Part shown: positions 1-12,451 of the stretch, piece by piece
Layout of the letters: the number at the start of each line of letters is the position of its first letter
Numbering within the stretch: position 1 is the first letter of the stretch
Source: Latrodectus hesperus
Taxonomy: Eukaryota > Arthropoda > Arachnida > Araneae > Theridiidae
Direction of reading: 5' to 3'
DNA: 64,000 bases
NCBI GenBank assembly: GCA_037975125.1
Contig: JAJQOW010000014.1
Span: 19,091,685 to 19,155,684 of the forward strand
The notes under the pieces: model-generated
Seen by the model: only the letters and a program-made list of their open reading frames with translations
Told to the model about the DNA's origin: nothing
Database searches by the model: none
Made by a program: the position numbers and the translations under genes

Positions 1-1640
1 GCAATATTTTTTTAAGATCTGGAAATATTTAACACCTCAAAAAAATTTAATTCAGAATATTATCATTAAAAGAAAGACTTCAACATATCAAAAGTTAGTT
101 TAAAACTGTAAGATTGTATAAGATAAATCTAACAGATTATTTCCAACAGACATCATTTGCAGTTTAAGTAACCCTTATATCAAAAGATATTTTACCGTAT
201 CAAAATAAATTATAACATTTGTATAACTTCAAAATAATCATTGATTTATAAGATAAATAGAAAAACCAACGTTTCTAATTAAAATAAAAAAAGGATGAGG
301 CACTATATAAGTATTTAAATAAAATGCCATGGAATTTTTGTCTCAGACCAATAAATTGTAACCCGAGACTGACTCCATTTCAGCTGAAATATATTGGCAA
401 TGTCTCCTCGTCTCTAGATTCATTCCAGAGATTATAAAAGAGGAGGAATAAATGTTCTGGATGAATGAGCAATCCAAATTTGCAAACTGCTCATGCAAAA
501 GTATTCCAGTTTAAAGGGTATTATTGATGCTAGACGTTTAATAAAATTATTACATTCAAAATGCCGAGTAAAAAAAAAGTTAAATAATTTTAACTATTAA
601 CAAATGATTAAGAGAGAGATAAATTATTATTAATTAAATTAATTTATAGCCAAAAATTATTAGTTAAAAAGGCTACAAAGTGTAATGTATTAAAAGTATT
701 ATTTGTGATTAATAGAACTGAGATAATTATATTTAAATATGTCAATCGATAGGTATAACAATTAATTTTAAAAATGATAATAAGTTTTTTTATTTATTTT
801 ATATCTATCACAGATTTTTCTTGATCATTCCTGCAATTCTGTTAATTTTATGCCAACAATTATTAAATTTAAAATAAAATTTATTGTTTGTTTTGATAAG
901 TAATATTTTTATTGATGTATTAGTTCTTGAAAATTACATATACATATTTGAATCTGTCCGAAAATTCCTCAGATTTATAATCTTTATTTGAAGATATATT
1001 TACAGAAAAATTATGTATTTTTCTTGGAGGTACATTTCATCAATATTTGTGCGTGATTCTTAAAAGTTAAAGTGTTTATTTCCTGTTTTATTTTTTTAAA
1101 TAAACAATCCGAATAACTTATTTGATCGCGTTATTGTTTTGTTAATCGTGAAATAATATATTTAATCGTGATCTTTTTGGTTGAAGCTCGAATGGATGAT
1201 CCAGAGACTTAGCTTAGATTAAATACATTTTTAATTTACTTTTTTGTTATTAAAGGTCTTCTGTCTCTCGCGCGCACGTGCGATATGATTATCTTATGAA
1301 ACATTTTTGGATGTTCTCTTTCTAATTGTTTTATTTAGCGTCTGCAGTTTTATTGATATGCCATTCATACAAAAATCTCAGAACTAATACATTTTTACTA
1401 CATTAGTGTTAATTTTCATAAAGTTTAATAGAATTATTCCATTATCACAATCGAAACATAAACGCTATTTATTATGTTATACGCTTTTAGGAGAAAACAT
1501 AAAAAAAAAAATTCTAAAAAAATTATATTTTGTTGGAGATATATCTTCCATCAATGGAATAACTTATAATTTTAAATTCACCCATCGAAATATATTTTTT
1601 ATTTCATAATTCTTAAATTAAACATTCATGCATTGACAGT
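1..1640. other. AT-rich stretch, nothing recognised
   Basis: No coding similarity, terminal repeats or RNA genes could be seen here. Open frames are short and of AT-rich composition. The only item is the weak start-exon candidate at 1013-1029. Confidence 0.6.
1013..1029 (+). CDS. possible papilin start-codon exon (weak candidate)
   Basis: The sequence reads ATG TAT TTT TCT TGG AG followed by GTACAT. If spliced to the acceptor at 13953 it gives M-Y-F-S-W-R and then the hydrophobic leader, with the correct phase (two bases plus one). That is the only support. In DNA this AT-rich such a short ATG-plus-donor is expected by chance in many places, and a 13-kb first intron is assumed. It is listed only so that it can be tested with transcript data. 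Confidence 0.12.
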
Positions 1641-2045
1641 ACGAAAATTTCAGCAATGCATACTGACCTAGAAATTCCAACAGCGCCAGAAAAGTTCGCC
1701 AATTACAAAATTGCTTAGGTTTGAAACGAGCGGCCACGGTTTGTGAGAACAGTTGCCGCTGCAGCAGGTGGATTATTATAAGCGCCGAACATTCTATTAC
1801 ACCCCCTGTAGTCATTACTCACGTGACTCATGGGTTGGAGTGGGTCCTGCCACTGCAAAATAAAATGTTTTGGGGGAATGACTCAGGGTGTCATCCGATG
1901 CTCTGGGAATTTCGTCTGACGGTCTCCGCATCGTCTGCAGAGTATCAAAATGTTGAGACAATCTCCACTTCTCCCCACTCTACAATGTACCTAATAATTC
2001 CTCAAAGAAAAAGTTCTTTTTTCTTTACTTCACTATCTCCATAAT
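1640..2045. other. GC-richer island of unknown nature
   Basis: Composition is clearly richer in G and C than the flanks, with a CTGCAGCAG stretch, several CG dinucleotides and ACTCACGTGACTCATG, which contains an E-box and AP-1-like half sites. Frames are open for about 100 codons on the + strand (1721-2044) and 65 on the - strand, but neither reads like a known protein. It could be an enhancer or 5' exon of papilin, or an old repeat. No decision is possible from sequence alone. Confidence 0.3.
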
Positions 2046-3240
2046 AGCGGAAGGAATCTTATAATATTTCTTATAAGTATGTATTAAAATCTTTTCTATT
2101 ACGAAGAACAAAATGTAGTTGCTAACGGAATTTCATCCGCCAAACTTCATCTTTTTTAAGTATTCAGAGCAGTGGTTCACAAAGTATTGAATAAGTATTA
2201 TCACTAATAAGTCACTTGCTTGAAAAGTATTTTCAATTATAAAAAATTGTTTCTGATTATTAAATATTGTATTAAATTTGAAATAAAATCTGGACGCTGA
2301 GAAAATTTTCAATATTTTTATTCTATTTCTTGTCACGTGTTTTTGTTCACTCGTTAGAATGGTAAATTCTATTTTTAAATTTAATATTTTATTTTAAATA
2401 GACTCTATTTAATATATATTTATAATCACACAGAACTTTTACGGCTCTGGGTAAATACATTTCTATGGATTGTACAATTTTCGATCGGATGGCCAAAAAA
2501 GCTATAATACCTGTCTTCACTGTCCCAACATCCAACTTTGTCCAAATCATATCTTTAATTGTTCATCTATATTACCTAAATTCTACAATATAGACCTAAA
2601 TCTTACAGGCCACCAACTTTTTTACTCACCATAAGCCTTGGACAGAACCCAAGAAGTTTTGAGTGCCTTTGGCTCAATTTAATTTTAATACCAATGCACA
2701 TTATAGACAAGACAGCAACAACAATCACAGAACTAATATAAAAGAATCATAACTTTTTTTTTACTAAAGTCATAAAATACAAAAATTAAGGATACATTTT
2801 GATTGATATACTAAATAGATATGAAAATTAGTCAAATGCTTAAATCCAAATAAAATTCAATTGGATATAAAATGAGCACAATATTTTTCTAGTTACCACC
2901 TTGTTTAGTGCTTTTTGCCAACATTTTGATGGTATTGTTGCTTCTTATTTTAGTCAGTTTGATTTTCTGTATAATGAGATTCAATGTTTAATATATGCAT
3001 TTAAAGAAAATTTAAAATTCTTTGGAAATAAAAGTTGCTATTATTAGAGTGCATCTAAATGGTAGTGAATGATAAATATCTACATCAAGAACATATCACA
3101 TATTATAAGCTAATACCGGTTAGCAAATATTTTAGAGAAAATCTAAAATGTTAGTGAAATCAAGTAATGATGTTTGATACAACCATGAAAATAATTTACT
3201 AAATTGAATTAATAAGGAAGTCTTACTCTGTGCTATTGAA
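2046..3240. other. AT-rich stretch, nothing recognised
   Basis: No coding similarity or structured repeat was seen. A moderately less AT-rich patch at 2450-2700 has no frame or motif that I recognise. Confidence 0.55.
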
Positions 3241-3242
3241 AT

Positions 3243-4500
3243 ACAGTGTCTCACAAAAGTGATGGAACACTTGTGCTTTACAAAAGGAAACTAATAAAAT
3301 TAATTAAAAATACACTGTACAAATTTTTGTGGGTGTGTTTTATACTTAAATTTAGTAACAATTATTACATAACATACATTTTGTAATAAATATTAAAATA
3401 TTAATTTAATAAAAATATAATTGTTTAGAACGGAACAAAAAATAGTTCATAGAAGTGATGAGACATCATTAGATATCCAACAAAAATCATCTGAAATAAG
3501 CAATAAAAATATTTTTTGGTTGTTTTTATTTTTACTCAAAAGTAATTGGCAATAATTTATAAAATCATCTGCAATATTTCTCTCCAGATTGTTTTGGAAT
3601 TTTTGTGTTTTTTAGTTGTGTGCAGGCATGAATGCTAAACGAAAAGAAACGTACCTGAAATTCGAAAATTAGTTATTAATTTGCATATTGAAAGTGGAAA
3701 ATCTATTAGAGAAACTGCTGAAACAGTTAACTTGAGTCATGCAACAGTTTTCAATATCATTAAACGATATAAAAAGAAAAATAGGATCCAGAATAAACGA
3801 AAACATGGCCGACCATCAAAGCTAGTCAATGGAATAAAACGAATTGTCGTTCGAATTATTAAAAAAAATTCAAGAATGAGTGCTCCTAAATCTGCTGTTG
3901 ACTTACAAGCATTATACGGAATAATTGTTAATCCTGAGAGAATTCGATCTGCAGGACATCACGGTAGATTAGCCAAGAAAGAATTCGTCGTAAGTGAAAA
4001 GAATAGAAAACTCAGACTGGCTTTCGAAAAATCCAACAAAACTAAAAATTCTGATTACTGGAATAAAGTTATATTTGCTGATGAGAATAAATTTAATAAT
4101 TTGGTTCTGACGGTAGAATCTTGGCGCGGAGAAAACCGAGGGAAGAATTTCGTAAGAAGAATTTGGTACCAATAGTAAAACATGGTGGAGGAGGAGTTAT
4201 GGTATGGGGTGTATGTCTTCCGCTGGTGTTGGTAATCTTGTTTTTATTGACGATAAAATGGATCAGTACAAGTATATTGGCATTCTAAAGCAAAATTTGA
4301 AATCTTCAGCACGAAAATTGAACTTTTATAACGATTTTAAATTCTACCAGGACAATGACCCCAAGCACACTACTTTGAACGTTAGACTCTGGCTGCTGTA
4401 TAACTGTCCTGAAATAATAAAAACAACACCACAATATCCAGACTTAAATCCCTGATTACTTGAGTGAAGTGTGATTAATATTAAGTTGCTTTAATTATTA
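3243..4500 (+). mobile_element. decayed Tc1-type DNA transposon, right end missing
   Basis: The left end looks like a Tc1 terminus (CAGTGTCTCACAAAAGTGAT at 3245). It is followed about 400 bp later by transposase remnants on the + strand. I could not find the inverted counterpart within several hundred bases beyond 4460, so the right end appears lost. Confidence 0.75.
3681..4455 (+). pseudogene. Tc1 transposase remnant
   Basis: Tc1 transposases cut and paste their element through a DDE catalytic triad. The N-terminal helix-turn-helix pair is visible (SGKSIRETAETVNLSHATVF, then a GRPSK hook). The first catalytic Asp sits in the VIFADENKF motif. After a frame break near 4170 the second part gives FYQDNDPKHT (second Asp) and ends at TPQYPDLNP just before the third catalytic position, where a TGA stands. 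The coding region has at least one frameshift and a truncated C-terminus, so it is inactive. Confidence 0.85.
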
Positions 4501-5692
4501 ATTTTAAAGATTTGTCACTTTTAAAGAATTACACAATAATTTATGTTTTCTAAATAATTTTTTAATTTTATTTATTATTCAAATAAAATTATGTTATTAA
4601 TAAAATTAAATGATATTCAAATCTTTGAAATATCCCTGAATAAAAGTTGTCTAATTATATACATCCCTGAATAAAGTTAAAGTTGGCACATATTTCAGTT
4701 CCATTTCGTTAACTTAGCTTTTGATTTCCGTGGGTAATTATTGAGTGAATATTTAACATCTTTAGGATATTTTAAGAGTGGAATCGTATATTTTCATCAA
4801 CAATTATACTCAGAACCGCATAGTTATTTTAAAAGAAATCTTCTTCATTTTCACAAAGCGAACATTTAAAAAATTAACGTCCGAAATAAGTTTCTTAATT
4901 TGCTTGGACATAAACTCAATTCTGCTTGCAATAGCTCAATTTACAATGTAAATCATAAAAATTAACCTGTACAGATTCATATGAAGTCTGAATTATGAAG
5001 GATTCTTCATCACAATAATGTCTCAATTTCCTAGTTTTTATTTCCAGTTCATCTAGTTAGGTTAATAGAAATTCAGTCCAATCCTACAATTTTTGATTTA
5101 CAGATGGTTATTTACACCTTAGAAAGCTAAATTGGTTACCAAATTCAAAATAAAATTTGAAAAAAGCGTTTTTAATAATGATAATAAAACATTTTTTTTA
5201 TATTTTAAGTCGTAAAATATATGTAGTAGCATTCTACATATATTCCATATACAGCTTGGTGTATTCATTTTTAAATAAATGGTCTTAGTTTTCGGCTCCT
5301 AAAAATTTTTGCATTTTCTTCATAAGTTGCCTGCTTCATACAGTCTTAATTGATCTGACAACACCTGGTCAATTTTTTTCTACTGAAGCAATAATTGATA
5401 AGAATATTTCTATCATTTGTTAATAAAAATATGGTATTTTTTATTTTCTTATTAATTAACCAATATTCTACAATATACTTCTTATCTGGCTGAAGATCAT
5501 TATTTATGATTTAATCGCAAAATTATTTGGCATTATGTAAATGTTTCACTTATCATCTCTTAGCAGATTCTTGCCATTACTGAAGAACTTAATCAAGTTT
5601 TCCAATATGAAATAATTTCTTTGTATCATTACATCGATGATTCCATTCCATGTAATGATTCCCCTAAATCTCCATACCTCTTAGAAATTATA
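4501..5692. other. AT-rich stretch, nothing recognised
   Basis: No gene, terminal repeat or RNA feature could be supported between the Tc1 remnant and the MITE at 5693. Confidence 0.55.
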
Positions 5693-5949
5693 GGCACAGA
5701 TGCCGTATAATCCAGGATGTCAAATTCTGAATTTGTTTGGCGATGAAGAAATGTTGCCAAGATGATGTATCGTGACGAGTGCGATGACGAAAATACTAGG
5801 GTTGCCAAAATAGAATTTTCTGCATAATTCTTATAGCTCTCAATATCTATGACGTAATAAAAACCAGATTGCCAGATACATGAGAAAATCCGCCAAAAAA
5901 AATCAACAAGCATAAAATTTGGCATCCTAGATTATACGGCATCTGTGCC
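5693..5949. mobile_element. 257-bp MITE, copy 1
   Basis: It begins GGCACAGATGCCGTATAATC and ends with the inverted equivalent GATTATACGGCATCTGTGCC, giving terminal inverted repeats of about 33 bp. The interior has no transposase. A second, more diverged copy lies at 54357-54613 with the same internal strings (GGCGATGAAGAAATG, ACTAGGGTTGCCAAAATAGA, AAATCCGCCAAAAA). The open frame on the - strand is incidental. Confidence 0.88.
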
Positions 5950-8310
5950 AAATTATCCTTGTCGGTGAATTAATTAGCGTACATCAGAATAAGATAACTT
6001 ATTTTTCTGTGACTTGCTTTTCAAATAAAGACAACACATCAACTTATTTTCTAATTAACTGCAAACCGAATTGGATTCATAATTGTTTGCTTTTATAATA
6101 TATTTGTATTGTCAATGTTTTTATTGTTTTCGCTTGTTCAAATTCTTGATACAAAATTTGATTAAAGATCAATATTATAACTACGAGCAATTTTTACCTA
6201 TTTTTACCAATAAAAATATTTTTCTGACAAATAAGGAAATTTCTCTTGATTTTGCATTTTTCTTATTCTTTACATGGCCTTTATTTAATTTCAATTTAGA
6301 TTAAGAATCATTATTTATAAAACTTTTGAACATAAAATTGTTTCTTATAACTGTAATTTTTAATTTAATCACAAGTAAGGATTTATTTCAATTATAATTA
6401 AAAGAATAAATTTTATAAATTTTGAATCAATTCAATTTCAAATGTTGAAATATAAGAGAAATATTTTTCATATTTGGCAATTTTCTGCTGAAAATAAAAT
6501 AGTGGAATTTATAAACATTTTTAAGTGAAGTATGAGCAAGAGTTGAGCATGTTTTAAATTATTTTCTAAAGGAATTGATGATAAATGTATAAATTTGGCT
6601 TATATATGAGCAATAAAAAATGAAAAACTATTTTCTTAATGTTGATTTTAAAATAAAGTGTGAATATAGTGTAAAATGTAGTTTAGCAGTTTTAATTAAA
6701 TAAAATATATTTTGCCGTAATATAAATCGTCACAATAACTGTTAGATTTTTAATTTGTTTTAAAAGCCAAATTTACATTTAATGGACGCTTGCTTAGAAA
6801 TGCAGCATCTAATATACTACTAATGGAAAAAATATAGTATAAATATTAAATTTAAAATCTTAATCAAGGTTCAAGAATAAAATTGCTTAATCTCATCTTA
6901 TCGCATTATATGAACAACAGTACGCTATAGAATTACCTAATATAGTTATAGGATTGAAAATATCTCTAATGATTGTTAAAGGAAATCTTATAAGTGCGTT
7001 TATATTAACAGCCTTCAGAAGTTCGTATGTTTATGACAAGGAGATTGAAAATTACTTAAACTAACATAAACATTTCATATTTTGAACTGGGATTTTGGAG
7101 AAGCAATAACGAATTATTCAGTTTTCTGTTAATGATATGTTTGCATTTCTTATTTAGAATTAAATACTAACGTATTAGTAGTAAATAAAATGTTTTTTTA
7201 AATGATTCTTTTGGTAACATGACATTTTTCTTTTAAAAATACTAAAAAATGTAAGGAGAAAAATATATCTTAAATTATCGCAAATTTTATTTGAAAAAAA
7301 GTAATGCATTTTATGACATTTACGTAACATGGTTGGAACTTTCTATAAACATTTAAAAACAACATAGAATGTTGTGAACAATTACAATTGCCTTTGTGAG
7401 GAAACTAATTATTGAGCTCAATAAATATCATTCAGTTGCTATGTTTACAGTAAAAAGAAAGACTGATATTTGATATAAGTATTTTTATGAATGGCACTAT
7501 CTATTCGATAATATGATTCTACCTGAGTAAGAAAAAGTGTAAATATAAAATTCATATATGTATTTAATATTATAAATATAATTACACTTTTTATGCATAA
7601 ATATATGCATATATTTCACTCTTTGTGCATTATTGTACATCGATTTGTGCATAAAGAGCTATAAGAAAAGTAGCATACTTTTTTTTTACTTTTAAATGCT
7701 TTTTATCAAATATTTCGGTAGAACTTATGTTAGATTCAAAATAACAAGCATGCATCAAATTTCATAATTAAATTAAAATTTATATGTACCAGTGGGTACT
7801 GCAAAGTTTCAGACTGTTACATAAGCGTGAACATGAAAAAAATACATCAGGAAGTCTTAACTTCTTCCAAAAGAATATGGCTAAACGGCAAATTATTATT
7901 TTTTATTAGCACAAAAAATACCGGAAATTTTTAATTAGAAAGGAAAGCTCATAATCCATATAATGTATGACATTCTTTGTGTAAGAAGTTTGAACATGTG
8001 GTCTTTTTCTCTCGGGAAATAAATGCTTAAAAGATGAGCAGGTGTTGACTAATACTTTTTTTTACTTTTAATGGTGTTCTAGAACATTAATTTTTTAAAA
8101 TTTCTTTTATTATGTATTTTAGTTTTAATACTCTTATACGTTTTAAAACACTGCAAAATATAATTCTTCAACAAATATTTAATTACGCAGTGTAAGTTTC
8201 TTTGCAAATTTTAAATTTGTTTAAAGTATCCAGTAACATGTTTCAAAATTTTGACGTAGTCTATTAAAAAAGATCCGAAATTTTAATCCTTTTCAAGTGA
8301 TTTATTAATT
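5950..8310. other. AT-rich stretch, nothing recognised
   Basis: More than 2 kb of strongly AT-rich DNA without coding similarity. The short + strand frame at 6083-6304 encodes a hydrophobic, low-complexity peptide typical of AT-rich noise. Confidence 0.55.
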
Positions 8311-8399
8311 ATGAGGTTGGGGAATAAGTTTGTAGCGTTTTAACCAAAGACTTTTATTTAAGCAAAAACACATAATTATATCAATAAGTTAATTATGTA

Positions 8400-8815
8400 T
8401 TCGCCGTTGCTGTTTACAACCTCTTCCCACCTCTCGACCCATTTGTTGATGTCGTTCCGTTAAAAATCGTCTGGTCTGCTGTCAAAGAAGTTGCTGAGCC
8501 AGTTTTTAAGGGCATCTTAGTTATGAAAGGTAACGCCCTTCATATGATTTGACAAGGAGCGGAAAAGATGGTAATCGGTAGGTGCAAAGTCAGGATAATA
8601 CGGCAGATGCTGACGTACCTCCCATTCGAATTCTTGAAGTGCGGCTTTGACGAATTGTGCAACATGGGGTCTGGCGTTGTCGTGAAGAAGTATGGTTTGA
8701 CCATGTCGATCAGGTCTTTTCAGTCGAATAGCCTCATACACGCTGTGTAGCTGGGCAATGTAGAGTTCCTTGTTGACTGTGGCATTCTTTTGGATTATTT
8801 CCCAGTGCACCAAAG
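8400..8815 (-). pseudogene. mariner transposase, C-terminal half
   Basis: Read on the - strand this gives ILLHDNARPHVAQFVKAAL (second catalytic Asp) and LPYYPDFAPTDYHLFRSL (third catalytic Asp of the D,D34D triad). It continues after a stop near 8516 to INKWVERWEEVVNSNGEY. The N-terminal DNA-binding domain and first catalytic Asp are absent, so it is not functional. Confidence 0.9.
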
Positions 8816-8821
8816 AGATCC

Positions 8822-8935
8822 TTAAAAACTGGCTCAACAATCTCTTTGACACCAGACCAGGCGATTTTTGGAGGAACGGCATCAACAAATGGGTCGAGAG
8901 GTGGGAAGAGATTGTAAAAGCAACGGCGAATGCAT
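8822..8935 (+). pseudogene. second mariner transposase 3' end, inverted
   Basis: The + strand reads LKNWLNNLFDTRPGDFWRNG and then INKWVERWEEIVKA before a stop. This is the same C-terminus as in the left arm but in the opposite orientation, and it gives the element its fold-back arms. Confidence 0.85.
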
Positions 8936-9022
8936 AACTGATTAACTTATTGATATAATTATTGTTTTTTGTTTAAATGAAAGTGTTTGGTAAAAACGCT
9001 ACGAACTTATTCCTTAATCTAA

Positions 9023-11620
9023 TAGAATTATGTGAGAATTTAGCAAATTTTAAATGAAATTCAAACGTAATATTTACTTCGTTTTTCTTTTTTATAATAG
9101 GTTTTAAAATTAACGTGCTATTAGAAAATCATATTTTTTCACTTTTTTGAGTTTTTAAGTATTTTAAAAATAAATATTTTAGGAAAGAATTGACATTAAT
9201 ATTGATAAAAATACATTGTATGTTATTTACATAGAGATTAATATTTGTTATTTTAATTTACATCTCCTAAGCCTTAATGTTTCAGTTTTTATATTTTTAT
9301 ATATGATTTCAGTTTAAAAATAGGAATATTTTTATTTTACATATTTGCTATCAAGATCAGTTGTTTTAACACCAAGTTAAAATTATTGTTAAAATTTCAA
9401 AACATGATTTCAAGATGATGGTATGTTTAAATTAAGTTAATGTAAGTCCAATGGGAAGTCTTTTTAATTAGAATTGGTTTCTAATAGACCTTAACATCAT
9501 TTACTATACTTAAAAATTTAGTGTCTGTAGTTCTAAAAAATAAGAACTTTTTATCCTTGCAACAAAATGAAAGCTAATTCTCAGTAAGGTTTATTTGTCT
9601 GACATATAATTTATCACTGCTCTTGGAATACTGAAATAATTTTAGAGAAACAATGTAATTATTGCAACTTAATATTCTTAGTCAGATGGATTCAGTAATA
9701 TAATAAATTTATACCCATTTTAAAGGTTGTAGTAAAAGAATATTTTTATAATAAAATATGTTTTAGGAAAACTTATCATCTCAGTTTCATTTTGATGATA
9801 ATTTACTTAACATTTAAATTTATATTCAAATATTCCATTTTTATTCTGGAGTAATTTTTATCAATGATCATTTCATTCCTGATCAGATCATTTTTAATGT
9901 TAAATCAAAGGTATTTCTACATTGCTACTATTAACACCAGGCAGCTTGTCAACACATTGCGAAATTTTTGCTTAGTATTGTCTGCATATATCTGAATGGA
10001 ACAGCTGTTCTATTTTAGATTGTTGTGGTTGAGTTTTTGGCTCGAATTTAAGAATTAGCGGAAGCCCACTGGAACAAATATTCCAGGTCATTAACATAAG
10101 ATCATGCCACTGCATTCCTTATCATTTGCGTGGCCTTTGGTTAAGAATAGTCTGTCAAAGGGATATCTAACCCATTTTATTTAGTTGCTGACCCTGTCCT
10201 ATTTTTTTAGTTTTATTCTTTTTATAGGAAAGGGTTTGTTTTTAACTCTCATTTGTGTCAACTAAATGTGATGCATTTGTGAAATCAAAAAATGTATTAC
10301 ATGCTACACTTGTTTAGGGATTGCAATTAAGGCCGAATTTACGAAGTAGGATTAATAAATGTGCTAGTCTTATAGTTAAATTTCAAGAGAATAAGCATCA
10401 AACTACAAAATTTTTGTCATTTTCTCTTTCATGAGATTTGTTGAATTAGTTCAGCACCAATACATAAGATAAAAACATATTGGAAATAATTATTATGAAT
10501 GAAAATACTCTGGATGTTTTGTAATAAAACTGTAATAATAAAACAAATGGCTATGAAAATTTTATTGTGTTATTTTTAAAGTATTTCATTACTATATTCA
10601 CAACAGTTAGTGATACTGAGTTTACTGCAGTTAATATTCTAATAATGTATATCTATTCAGAACATTAAATTATATTTATAGAATTATCATTACTCGAAAT
10701 AGATAGTTTTGCTAAAATTTCATTGTGAAGTTACTATATTGTGAAGTTTATTAAAACTGGGTAGTGAAAGAGATGATTGGTGAAAATTTTACCAAAACTA
10801 TTACACCTCTCCTGGTAAAATCAAACTAAGAATTCATTAATAATTGTTTTTATTTTTTATAAAAGCAAACTTTGCACTAAATTAACATATTCCAGAAATA
10901 TTTATAAAAAATTATACTAATTTTCATAAACATTTCTGGGCAATCATTGAAAAATGCTTATAATTCTCAAATGATCTTCAACACATTCGTAGAAAATTCT
11001 CCTGCATTCGAAATACAGGATTAATTATTTTGGTATAATCGTTTCAAGACATATATAAAAGTATGTAGAATAGAGTGTGTATTCTATGTAGAATAAAATG
11101 TGGAATATTTTATTGTAATTTATGGGTTAAAATAAGCATTTTGCTATGCAGTTTTTATTTTAAAAAAAAGGTTATATCTTAGATTTTTAAATAGATAAAT
11201 GTATATATACAGCGCTGCTCAAAACTTTTCATAATGACTTTTAAAATCATTATTTATTATTCAAAAAACGAATAAAATTAAAATGAAGCACGAATTAAAA
11301 GTAATAAGAATCATCGCATATTACATTGCTAAATTCACAGCATAAAAATATATAGTAGGACGCATTTATCGAATATATAGTAAATTTTAATTTTATAAAG
11401 TAAGCAATCGTGTAAATTAAGCAAAAAGTCTAATATCATTAAAACAGGCTGGTATGTAGGTAATGAGTTTGAAAGTGTATAATTTTTTTATGATAAAAAT
11501 AAAATAGTTCTAAGCACATTATACATTTATAAATTTATGATTTTTAAGTACTTTTGTAATTTATGTATATCATATTTTGTGACTTATTTTTTTTAAATTT
11601 ATCAGTGTACAAGAAACACG
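9023..11620. other. AT-rich stretch, nothing recognised
   Basis: No coding similarity or terminal repeats were found. A patch around 9940-10200 is somewhat less AT-rich but shows no frame or motif that I can name. Confidence 0.55.
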
Positions 11621-11960
11621 TGCTTGTTGCGATAGACGTTTTCATCACCTCTTTTGTCTCTAAAAATGTGTGTCTAATCTCAAGTCTTACACATCAGCTT
11701 AAACATTGATAACCCGACATCTCAACATAGGAAACTGTGATGTAACTTGCCTCCGCAGTTCTTGAGTGTCCTATTTCTTGTCCTAAAAGATCGAGTGAAG
11801 AATGGAAAAACATGCTCCATTTGGAAATGCGACCCATAAATTGTATGAGTGCAGGAAGTGGGTTGCTCGATGGTCAAACGGAAGCTGCCGTTTCCTTCAC
11901 TTCCGCCTTTCAATAAGCGTGTGTAAATACAATGCGGACATTTAGCATTTAAGAACTGTA
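11620..11960. other. GC-richer island upstream of papilin
   Basis: A stretch of more balanced composition about 2 kb upstream of the signal-peptide exon, containing ACACGTG and several CG dinucleotides. The - strand frame (63 codons) does not resemble a known protein. It is a candidate promoter, enhancer or 5'UTR for papilin purely by position and composition. Confidence 0.25.
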
Positions 11961-12451
11961 AGATGACAATTATAAGAGCAAGTTTGTCCTTTAAACGTCA
12001 CAACTCTTTCTTTACTATCTAGGAAAGAATAAACAAAAGGTTAAAAAATTATATCCATTATGTATCAACTTGCTGATTCCCCTCAAAACTATTAACATAT
12101 GATAATCATTACAATTTAAGAAATTATATTTATGCATTCAGTTGATACTCTGACGTAGATTGGGGAAGTAAATAAGGAAAATACATTTTAAATATAACTA
12201 TATATTAATTTTAAGAAATTTATATATTAATTACTTTGTAATGCTAAATAAAATGGCAATTTTTAAATTGTTCAGCAAATAAAATATAGGAAATGGACAA
12301 GTTCGTTTCATAATTCATTATTAAACAAATTTGTTCTATCATAGATATAAGTACATGGTTGAAAATACTTACCTTGATTAAACGCATTAAGGAATAAAAT
12401 ATTTTGCATTGATTGTGTGTGTATTGTTACGCTTGTTAGTGGTGAAAATAC

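Larger units (their letters stand above)
8313..9022. mobile_element. fold-back mariner derivative
   Basis: The ends are inverted copies of GGGGAATAAGTTTGTAGCGT. The inverted arms are much longer than a normal mariner TIR: about 190-200 bp on each side, each containing the transposase C-terminal codons (INKWVERWEE). The left copy is on the - strand up to about 8815. The right arm (about 8820-9022) is a second 3' end on the + strand. Internal sequence and the N-terminal half of the transposase are missing. The structure looks like two 3' ends joined head to head. Confidence 0.85.

Noticed and set aside
1721..2044. 107-codon open frame in the GC-richer island
   Set aside because: No recognisable motif, no splice-site context and an overlapping frame on the other strand. 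It is kept only as an unexplained island.
6083..6304. 73-codon hydrophobic open frame
   Set aside because: Phe/Tyr/Ile-rich peptide of the sort produced by chance in AT-rich DNA; no start context or similarity.
8568..8750. + strand frame inside the mariner element
   Set aside because: It is the antisense of the transposase segment containing HDNARPH.
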